Shown piece after piece: positions 1-6,051 of a DNA stretch of 11,820 bases. Source of the DNA: Caldisericota bacterium (GTDB lineage Bacteria > Caldisericota > Caldisericia > Caldisericales > Caldisericaceae); assembly GCA_030642335.1 (NCBI GenBank), contig DAOWNX010000009.1, positions 1 through 11,820 on the forward strand, read 5' to 3'. Position 1 is the stretch's first letter. Each line of letters starts with the position of its first letter. The notes beneath the pieces are model-generated. The model worked only from the letters and a program-made list of their open reading frames with translations, was not told the DNA's origin and made no database searches. A program made the position numbers and the translations under genes.

Positions 1-397
1 ATTAAGTGAAAAGGTTGTTAAGCCAGCAGTATCTCAATTATATGAAGTAGGACAAGCTTCTTTTAATGGTGAGTATTTAAAAAAATACGCAATGGTTGCG
101 ACTGCTTACTCTCCACGTGTTATAGAGACAGACGGCAATCCATGGGTTACAGCAACTGGATTAAGGAGTGGTGTTGGTGTTGTGGCTGTAGATCCCAATG
201 TGATTCCATTAGGAAGTCTCCTTTATGTGAAAGGATACGGGTATGCTGTTGCAGGTGATACCGGTGGCGCAATAAAGGGGAATATCATTGATGTCTTTTT
301 TTATTCAACAGATGATGCATTACAATGGGGTAGAAGAGCAGTTACCGTCTACTTACTTCCAGGCAAATGGAAATTTCCAAGCAAATTAGATTACTGA
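1..397 (+). CDS. 3D-domain cell-wall protein, C-terminal part (5' end outside window)
   Basis: The reading frame is open from the left edge (first full codon at base 2) to TGA at 395-397, giving about 131 residues of a longer protein. The visible part is a 3D domain, named for three conserved aspartates. I see them in VDPN (codon 191-193), GDTGG (257-259) and IDVFF (290-292), together with the typical IPLGS and AIKGN segments. The domain is a double-psi barrel related to MltA-type lytic transglycosylases and the ends of RpfB/YabE-like proteins, so a secreted, peptidoglycan-acting role is likely. The upstream part, where such proteins carry a signal peptide and often G5, DUF348 or LysM domains, is not visible. 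rsmA overlaps its last 31 bases, so the two are probably co-transcribed. The domain call is firm; the enzymatic role is inferred. Confidence 0.88.
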   Translation, partial: LSEKVVKPAVSQLYEVGQASFNGEYLKKYAMVATAYSPRVIETDGNPWVTATGLRSGVGVVAVDPNVIPLGSLLYVKGYGYAVAGDTGGAIKGNIIDVFFYSTDDALQWGRRAVTVYLLPGKWKFPSKLDY

Positions 398-1167
398 TAA
401 AAAAATATTCTCTTTACCCTTCGAAGAGATTAGGGCAGAACTTTCTTATAGATCGTTCTGCCATTTTTTATATTAGAGATGCAATAAATCCTGTGAGTGA
501 CAGGACATATTTAGAGATTGGTCCGGGATTTCTTTTTATTACGAATTCTGTTGCAGAGAGAGCAAAAAAAATTATTGTGATAGAAAAAGACAAGCGTTTT
601 GAACCATATTATGAAGATGCTCGGCATGAAAATATTGAAATTGTGATGCAGGATGCATTAAAGGTTGATTTTTCACAGTGGGATGTGGAAGAATTATTTG
701 GAAATATTCCTTTTAATATATCTTCCCCTCTTATTGTAAAAATTGCAAAAACTAAAACAATAAATAGAGGAGTTTTGTTGTTTCAAAAAGAATTTGCTAA
801 AAGGCTCCTTGCTGGTCCGGGCAATAAAGATTACGGGTCCATTACTATATTTACAGATTTCTTTTTTAAGAAACAATTCTTGAAAACATTTCCCCCTCAT
901 TTTTTCTATCCTATGCCTCTTGTGAGCTCTACGCTTATTAATTTTGTAAGAAGGACAGATACTCAATCTGTAAACGAGAATTTATTGTTTTGTATAGTTA
1001 AAGGAGCATTTTCTAAAAGAAGAAAAACCTTATTCAATGCGTTAAAGAAAGATTTTGATGGGGATATTTTAAAGAATGCAATTATTAATGCTGGGTTGCC
1101 CATCGAAATTCGTGGGGAAAATCTTTCTCTCGAAGAATTTATTCGTGTTTCAAAGAATCTGTATTGA
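367..1167 (+). CDS. rsmA: 16S rRNA (adenine-N6,N6)-dimethyltransferase RsmA/KsgA
   Basis: This 266-residue SAM-dependent enzyme dimethylates the two adjacent adenines near the 3' end of 16S rRNA during 30S assembly. Recognisable in order are the N-terminal signature KRLGQNFLID (residues 20-29), the SAM-binding motif I EIGPGFLFIT (50-59), the acidic ribose contact in IEKDK (72-76), D96 of motif III, the catalytic motif IV GNIPFNISSPL (112-122), and QKEFAKRLLAGPGNKDYG followed by the FSKRRKTLFNALKK helix of the C-terminal rRNA-binding domain. Length is normal for the family. Two departures are visible: the third glycine of motif I is leucine (L56), and motif IV has NIPF where NLPY is usual. The ATG lies inside the end of the 3D-domain gene with only a weak AGG upstream, which suggests translational coupling. 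Erm-type 23S methyltransferases are related, but the C-terminal half fits RsmA better. Confidence 0.93.
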   Translation: MEISKQIRLLIKKYSLYPSKRLGQNFLIDRSAIFYIRDAINPVSDRTYLEIGPGFLFITNSVAERAKKIIVIEKDKRFEPYYEDARHENIEIVMQDALKVDFSQWDVEELFGNIPFNISSPLIVKIAKTKTINRGVLLFQKEFAKRLLAGPGNKDYGSITIFTDFFFKKQFLKTFPPHFFYPMPLVSSTLINFVRRTDTQSVNENLLFCIVKGAFSKRRKTLFNALKKDFDGDILKNAIINAGLPIEIRGENLSLEEFIRVSKNLY

Positions 1168-1192
1168 GAATTTGACGATTTTGTAGTAGAAT
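1164..1192 (+). promoter_or_regulatory. Putative sigma-A-type promoter of the gcv operon
   Basis: A -35 box TTGAGA (1164-1169) and a -10 box TAGAAT (1187-1192) each match the housekeeping consensus at five of six positions, with the ideal 17-bp spacer. The -35 box includes the rsmA stop codon. The -10 box ends 30 bases before the gcvH ATG, leaving a very short leader with room for the ribosome binding site but not for a glycine riboswitch. A second -35-like TTGACG (1172-1177) pairs 17 bp later with the poorer GAAAAT (1195-1200). This is a prediction from consensus matching only. Confidence 0.6.
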
Positions 1193-1209
1193 ATGAAAAT
1201 TTTCTAATT

Positions 1210-1216
1210 GGAGGTG
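1210..1216 (+). promoter_or_regulatory. Ribosome binding site fixing the gcvH start
   Basis: GGAGGTG lies eight bases (counted from the end of GGAGG) before ATG 1223. This selects ATG 1223 over the in-frame TTG at 1208, which overlaps the Shine-Dalgarno itself. The resulting N-terminus, MGYKLKEG, fits the H-protein family. Confidence 0.8.
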
Positions 1217-1222
1217 TTTATT

Positions 1223-1609
1223 ATGGGTTATAAATTAAAGGAAGGTATTTTTTATGCAAAGTCAGATGAGTGGGTAAGTTTAGACGGGGACATCGCGACA
1301 GTTGGCATTTCTGATTATGCTCAGGATAAACTTGGAGATATTGTATACATTGAAGAGGTGGCCAAAGGAAAGAAAGTGAAACAAGGTGAAGTATTTACAA
1401 CAATCGAATCTGTAAAAGCTGCTTCAGATTTGAATGCACCTGTTTCAGGAGAAATAATTGAAATAAATGGAGATGCTGCTAGCACTCCGTCGATCATCAA
1501 CCAGGATCCCTACGGCAAGGGGTGGATAGTTAAGATAAAGGTCAAGGATCCGAGTGAAGTAAATAATTTAATGAGCGCCGAGGGATATTCAGAATACCGG
1601 AAAGAGTGA
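1223..1609 (+). CDS. gcvH: Glycine cleavage system H protein (lipoyl carrier)
   Basis: This 128-residue protein is the mobile lipoyl carrier of the glycine cleavage system. Its lipoamide arm takes the aminomethyl group from the P protein to the T protein and is then reoxidised by the L protein. Family hallmarks are visible: SDEWV (residues 14-18), VGISDYAQDKLGDIVYIE (27-44), and the lipoylation motif ESVKAASDL with the acceptor lysine K65 (codon 1415-1417), followed by the APVSGEIIEIN half of the barrel. Length is standard. The usual THEW histidine near the N-terminus is aspartate here. It is the first gene of an operon with gcvPA (4-bp gap) and gcvPB, and a good promoter lies directly upstream. 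Lipoylation itself is inferred from the conserved lysine. Confidence 0.96.
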   Translation: MGYKLKEGIFYAKSDEWVSLDGDIATVGISDYAQDKLGDIVYIEEVAKGKKVKQGEVFTTIESVKAASDLNAPVSGEIIEINGDAASTPSIINQDPYGKGWIVKIKVKDPSEVNNLMSAEGYSEYRKE

Positions 1610-1613
1610 TAAA

Positions 1614-2954
1614 ATGAAATACATCCCGAATACAGATAACGAGAAAAAGGGGATGTTAAAAGAAATAGGTGTTTCTTCTTTTAATGAACTTATAAAAGAT
1701 ATTCCTGAAAATATAAGATTGAAAAAAGCTTTAAGTATACCTGGACCTTTTGACGAGGAGGAAATAAAGGAGCAGGTACATTCGATTGCTGAGAAGAACG
1801 TGAATTTTTTTTCTTTTAAACCTCTTATCGGTGCAGGTGCGTATAGACATTATATACCAGAAGTCGTTAAAGCAATTGTTTCAAGAGAAGAATTTTATAC
1901 ATCCTATACTCCTTATCAGCCAGAGATTAGTCAAGGAAATTTACAATCTATGTTTGAGCTTCAGACACATCTTGCGAGACTTACTGGAATGGATGTTGTT
2001 GTGCCTTCTCTTTATGATGGAGCGTCTGCTGCTGCTGAGGCAGTGCTTATGGCAGTAAGGATTACTCATAAAAATAGAATAATAGTTTCTTCTCTTGTGC
2101 ATCCGCATTATAGAGAAGTAATTACTACCTATACTAAACCTCACGATATAGAAATTATTGAGCTTCCGTTTGATAAAGGATGTACTGATTTTTCTAACCT
2201 GAAAAATTTGTTAAACGCTAATACAGCAGCGGTAGTTGTGCAAAGTCCTAATTTTTTTGGGGGCATTGAAAATATTGCTGTCATTGCTTCTGAAATACAT
2301 GATACTGGTGCCTTGCTTATACACTCCATTACAGAAAGTATTTCTTTGGGATTGCTTACTGCACCTGCTGATATGGGCGTGGATATTGTTGCCGGAGAAT
2401 CTCAATCGTTTGGTATGGATTTGAATTTTGGAGGTCCGTATAACGGATATCTTGCAACTAAGACGAGGTTCTTAAGACAATTGCCTGGCAGAATAGCTGG
2501 AGAAACAGCGGACAAGAATGGAAAACGTGCTTTTGTAATGACAATGAGAGCGAGAGAGCAAGATATAAGGAGGGAAAAGGCGACATCTAACATTTGTTCG
2601 AATCATGCGTTAAATATTGTAGCTGCAGATGTGTATTTATCTCTTTTAGGAAAGAATGGGCTATGTCAGGTTGCTCTGCTTAATACAAAAGCCGCTCACT
2701 ATTTAAAAAGAAAACTCGCTGAAACAAATAATTTTGAAGTTTTTGAATACCCCTTCTTTAATGAATTTGTTGTAAAGAGCAAAATAGATATTTGTGAAGT
2801 GAAAAATAGATTATCCAGGAAATCATTTGTTCCGCCACTTCGTGTTGATAAATTCTATAAAAAGTGTGAAAAATACCTACTATTTACCGTTACAGAAATT
2901 TTTAAACGGGAAGAGTTAGATGAGATAGCTGAAATACTTGGGGTGTCACGTTGA
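1614..2954 (+). CDS. gcvPA: Glycine dehydrogenase (decarboxylating) subunit 1
   Basis: This 446-residue protein is the N-terminal half of the split P protein, as found in many Gram-positive, thermophilic and archaeal lineages. Together with GcvPB it decarboxylates glycine and loads the aminomethyl group onto lipoyl-GcvH. The fold is PLP-transferase type I, but the PLP-binding lysine is on GcvPB. Diagnostic segments are YIPNT at the start, GAGAYRHYIP (74-82), SYTPYQPEISQG (97-108), YDGASAAAEA (134-143), SFGMDLNFGGPYNGY (265-279) and the strongly conserved IRREKATSNIC (318-328). Length matches the family (about 440-450). ATG 1614 follows gcvH by four bases with only a modest purine-rich GGAAAGAG upstream. 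The stop TGA is shared with the TTG start of gcvPB. Confidence 0.96.
   Translation: MKYIPNTDNEKKGMLKEIGVSSFNELIKDIPENIRLKKALSIPGPFDEEEIKEQVHSIAEKNVNFFSFKPLIGAGAYRHYIPEVVKAIVSREEFYTSYTPYQPEISQGNLQSMFELQTHLARLTGMDVVVPSLYDGASAAAEAVLMAVRITHKNRIIVSSLVHPHYREVITTYTKPHDIEIIELPFDKGCTDFSNLKNLLNANTAAVVVQSPNFFGGIENIAVIASEIHDTGALLIHSITESISLGLLTAPADMGVDIVAGESQSFGMDLNFGGPYNGYLATKTRFLRQLPGRIAGETADKNGKRAFVMTMRAREQDIRREKATSNICSNHALNIVAADVYLSLLGKNGLCQVALLNTKAAHYLKRKLAETNNFEVFEYPFFNEFVVKSKIDICEVKNRLSRKSFVPPLRVDKFYKKCEKYLLFTVTEIFKREELDEIAEILGVSR
2940..2945 (+). promoter_or_regulatory. Ribosome binding site for the TTG start of gcvPB
   Basis: GGGGTG inside the last codons of gcvPA lies five bases before TTG 2951. 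That TTG overlaps the gcvPA stop (TTGA, 2951-2954). The site supports the non-ATG start and translational coupling of the two subunits, which are needed in equal amounts. Confidence 0.6.
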
Positions 2955-4414
2955 AGCTTATATATGAGAAAAGCGTAGAGGGAAGAAAGGGTTATTTTTT
3001 AAGGGAAGATCCGTATAAAGAAATTTCCCTTAAAGATTGTATTCCGGGGTATGCTTTATCGCGTACTAAAAAAGAACTTCCTGAAGTTTCAGAAGTGGAT
3101 GTAGTGCGACATTTTACGGCACTCTCCAAGCTTAATTATGGATTGGATGATGGTTTTTACCCTCTTGGTTCTTGCACGATGAAATATAACCCGAAACTTA
3201 ATGAGCATCTTGCTTTGCTTGATAATTTTATCTATGCACATCCGTGTGTTGACGAAGATTTTGTTCAAGGGAGCTTGCAAGTAATGTATGAGTTAAATCA
3301 ATATTTGTCTGAGATTACCGGGATGGATCAATTTACTCTTTCTCCCGCTGCTGGTGCTCATGGTGAACTTACAGGGGTATTGATTATGCATAAATATTTT
3401 AGTGATAAAGGAGAATTTCGTCACAAAATACTTATTCCTGATTCTGCTCATGGAACTAACCCTGCATCTGCTGCTATGGCTGGTTTTAACGTGGTTGAGG
3501 TGAAGTCAAACGAGAGGGGTGGTATTGATTTAGCAGAATTGCATAAGTTAATGGATGAAGATACGGTAGGGTTGATGCTTACAAATCCTAATACAGTTGG
3601 GCTTTTCGATGAAAATATAGAAGAAATAGCGAAAGTTGTGCATAGTAAAGGCGGGCTTCTTTACTACGATGGAGCCAATCTTAATGCCTTACTTGGCATT
3701 GCGCGACCAGGTGATGCTGGTTTTGATATTGCTCATTTAAACTTACATAAAACATTTTCTACTCCGCACGGTGGAGGAGGGCCAGGCGCTGGGCCTGTTG
3801 GAGTAAAAGGACATCTCATCCAGTATTTGCCGACCCCTATTGTTTCTTATAACGGGGAGAAATATTTTTTTGAGGATGTAGGGGAAAAGAGTATTGGTCG
3901 ACTAAGAGCTTTTTGGGGTAATTTTTCTGTGCTTCTCAAGGCTTATGTGTGGGTTCTTTCTATAGGAGATGAAGGGCTTAAAGAAACAGCTGAAACAAGT
4001 ATTATCAATGCAAATTATGTTATGAGTAAGTTAAAGAAATTTTATAAGCCTGTTTACGATCGATTCTGTATGCATGAATGCGTGCTTACAGGACGGGAAT
4101 ATAAAGAGTACGGCGTGAAAACGCTTGATATTGCAAAAAGGCTTATGGATTATGGGTTTCATCCACCTACAATTTATTTTCCTCACTTTGAGCCATATGC
4201 CGAAGAAACTATTATGATTGAACCAACTGAATCAGAGTCAAAAGAGAATATTGATTTATTTATTGACACGATGATTAAAATAGCCAAAGAGATAAAGACA
4301 CATGCAGAGATTGTTAAACAGGCACCTCATACCACGCCCGTTAGTAGACCTGACGAAGTGCGTGCAGCAAGAAATCCAATATTAATATTGAAGGAAATAA
4401 ATGAAGATAGATAA
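2951..4414 (+). CDS. gcvPB: Glycine dehydrogenase (decarboxylating) subunit 2, PLP-binding
   Basis: This 487-residue protein is the C-terminal half of the split P protein and carries the cofactor. The PLP lysine is visible in LNLHKTFSTPHGGGGPGAGP as K267 (codon 3749-3751). Other family segments are PLGSCTMKYNP (71-81), SPAAGAHGEL (131-140), IPDSAHGTNPASAAMAGF (162-179) and TNPNTVGLFD (211-220). Near the C-terminus come HFEPYAEETIMIEPTE and a tail with TTPVSRPDEVRAARNP. Length is typical. The start is TTG, overlapping the gcvPA stop by four bases and preceded by GGGGTG; no better ATG is available before the conserved N-terminus. Its last 14 bases overlap the start of argS. It should form a heterotetramer with GcvPA in the cytoplasm. 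Confidence 0.96.
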   Translation: MKLIYEKSVEGRKGYFLREDPYKEISLKDCIPGYALSRTKKELPEVSEVDVVRHFTALSKLNYGLDDGFYPLGSCTMKYNPKLNEHLALLDNFIYAHPCVDEDFVQGSLQVMYELNQYLSEITGMDQFTLSPAAGAHGELTGVLIMHKYFSDKGEFRHKILIPDSAHGTNPASAAMAGFNVVEVKSNERGGIDLAELHKLMDEDTVGLMLTNPNTVGLFDENIEEIAKVVHSKGGLLYYDGANLNALLGIARPGDAGFDIAHLNLHKTFSTPHGGGGPGAGPVGVKGHLIQYLPTPIVSYNGEKYFFEDVGEKSIGRLRAFWGNFSVLLKAYVWVLSIGDEGLKETAETSIINANYVMSKLKKFYKPVYDRFCMHECVLTGREYKEYGVKTLDIAKRLMDYGFHPPTIYFPHFEPYAEETIMIEPTESESKENIDLFIDTMIKIAKEIKTHAEIVKQAPHTTPVSRPDEVRAARNPILILKEINEDR

Positions 4415-6041
4415 CTTAGAAAAAATTATTCAAGATGCAATACAGTCAATATATCCTGGCATTTCAAAAATCCCTGATGTGCTACTTGTTCCTTCACCTG
4501 AAGGGTTTGGAGATTTTTCAACGACTGTTTCATTTGATTTAGCCAGGATATTACACAAATCACCATTTTCCATAGCCGAGGAAATTTCTAAACATTTAAA
4601 TTTTCCTTATTTTGCATCAATTTCTGTTGCAAAACCTGGATACTTGAATTTCTTTTTTGCACCATTTGTGTACAGGGATTTCTTGCAGGAGTTAGAGGAA
4701 AAAGGCGAGAAATATTTTTATAAAGAGAGAAGAGGCATAAAAGTACAGATTGAATTTGTCAGTGCAAATCCTACCGGACCTCTGCATGTAGGGAATGGGC
4801 GAGGTGGTATTATCGGAGATGTTCTAGGCAATTTACTTAAAGTAGAAGGATTTGATGTAATAAAGGAATACTATGTAAATGATGCAGGGAGTAAGATGAA
4901 TCTTTTTGCAAAATCTATTGCATATTATTATATGAAAAAATTAGGGAAAAAAGCAGAACCTGTTGAAGAAGCGTATAGAGGTGCTTATATTGAGGATATA
5001 GCTACAGAAATATTAAATGATTATGGCGATAGCTTACTAAATGAAGAAAGCCATCCACTCATCGATAAAATTCAGGAGATAGGCAAAGAAAAGATGATGT
5101 GTCGTATTAAAGATTCACTTGAAAAGTTTGGAGTAGCATTTGATAGTTGGTTTTATGAATCCTCTTTATACTTCAGTGGCGAAGTGGGCAGAGTAACTGA
5201 AATCTTCAAGAAATCTGGATATACGTATGAGAAAGATAATGCTCTTTGGTTTCAATCTACTCTGTTTGGTGATGATAAAGACAGAGTACTTGTACGAGGG
5301 ACAGAGGAGCCTACCTATACTTTGGTAGATGCTGTATATCATAAAAACAAGTGGGACCGAGGTTTTAGAAAGGTCATTGATGTTTGGGGTGCTGATCATT
5401 TTGGACACATTACTCCGATGAAGGCTCTCATTCAAGGAATGGGATTACCTAAAGATTTTCTTGGCATTGTCATATATCAGATTGTTCATCTTTTTGAGGA
5501 CGGAAAAGAAGTAATGATGTCAAAACATTCAGGTACTTTTGTTACTCTAGAAGAGCTCATTAATGAAGTGGGGAGGGATGCTGCTCGCTTCTTTTTTCTT
5601 TTAAAGAGCAGTGATACGCATCTTAATTTTGATATAGATCTTGCAAAGAGAGAGTCTATCGATAACCCCGTGTACTATGTACAATATACATATGCACGCT
5701 TAAAGAGTATTTTAATAAAAGGCAAAGAAAGAGGTATTCAGTACAGAGGTATTAATAAAGCAGATTTATCGTTGCTTGGGAGTAGTAATGAAAAAGCTTT
5801 GTTAAACCATTTTATGTATTTAGAGAAAGAGATTGAAAATGTAGCAAGGAAATATTCAGTGCATAGAATACCTTTCATAACAATAGAACTTTGTAAAAGA
5901 ATCAACACTTTTTATCAGAACTATAATATTCTTTCTTCGGAAAGATATGTACAATCAAGACTTTCACTTGTTTATAATGCATTAAATGTATTGTCGTTTT
6001 TAATGGATCTTATGGGAATTGAGAAAAAAGAAGGGATGTAA
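4401..6041 (+). CDS. argS: Arginyl-tRNA synthetase
   Basis: This 546-residue class I aminoacyl-tRNA synthetase charges tRNA-Arg. Domains in order: an N-terminal additional domain (about 1-105) with the EGFGDFSTTVSFDLA segment that contacts the tRNA D-loop; the Rossmann catalytic core starting with FVSANPTGPLHVGNGRG (119-134), whose HVGN is the HIGH signature; the conserved VWGADHFGHI; the degenerate KMSKS loop as MSKHSG (373-378); and a C-terminal all-helical DALR anticodon-binding domain from about residue 430. The degenerate KMSKS is normal in ArgS. The ATG lies inside the end of gcvPB, with AAGGA five bases upstream, so translation is likely coupled to the glycine cleavage genes. I see no metabolic link between the two; compact gene packing is enough to explain the arrangement. 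Confidence 0.96.
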   Translation: MKIDNLEKIIQDAIQSIYPGISKIPDVLLVPSPEGFGDFSTTVSFDLARILHKSPFSIAEEISKHLNFPYFASISVAKPGYLNFFFAPFVYRDFLQELEEKGEKYFYKERRGIKVQIEFVSANPTGPLHVGNGRGGIIGDVLGNLLKVEGFDVIKEYYVNDAGSKMNLFAKSIAYYYMKKLGKKAEPVEEAYRGAYIEDIATEILNDYGDSLLNEESHPLIDKIQEIGKEKMMCRIKDSLEKFGVAFDSWFYESSLYFSGEVGRVTEIFKKSGYTYEKDNALWFQSTLFGDDKDRVLVRGTEEPTYTLVDAVYHKNKWDRGFRKVIDVWGADHFGHITPMKALIQGMGLPKDFLGIVIYQIVHLFEDGKEVMMSKHSGTFVTLEELINEVGRDAARFFFLLKSSDTHLNFDIDLAKRESIDNPVYYVQYTYARLKSILIKGKERGIQYRGINKADLSLLGSSNEKALLNHFMYLEKEIENVARKYSVHRIPFITIELCKRINTFYQNYNILSSERYVQSRLSLVYNALNVLSFLMDLMGIEKKEGM

Positions 6042-6045
6042 GGAG
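6041..6045 (+). promoter_or_regulatory. Ribosome binding site fixing the DUF5693 gene start
   Basis: AGGAG, sharing its first base with the argS stop codon, lies six bases before ATG 6052. It rules out the in-frame TTG at 6019, which is inside argS and would only add a lysine-rich stretch before the membrane segment. Confidence 0.75.
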
Positions 6046-6051
6046 AAAAAT

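Noticed and set aside
1208..1222. A TTG at 1208 would extend gcvH by five residues.
   Set aside because: It overlaps the GGAGGTG ribosome binding site that serves ATG 1223, and the family N-terminus fits the later start.
1031..1222. Possible glycine riboswitch before gcvH.
   Set aside because: Only 55 bases separate the rsmA stop from the gcvH ATG and no glycine aptamer-like sequence is seen; an aptamer within rsmA coding sequence is unlikely.
2252..2263. T7G5 homopolymer run in gcvPA as a programmed slippage site.
   Set aside because: The frame is intact and encodes conserved P-protein sequence on both sides; no alternative product or stimulatory structure is apparent.
4758..5534. Non-canonical HVGN and MSKHSG signatures in argS as unusual.
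   Set aside because: Arginyl-tRNA synthetases often have such variants, so these are ordinary.
6019..6051. A TTG at 6019 would extend the DUF5693 protein by 11 residues.
   Set aside because: It lies inside argS, has no ribosome binding site, and AGGAG is well placed for ATG 6052.
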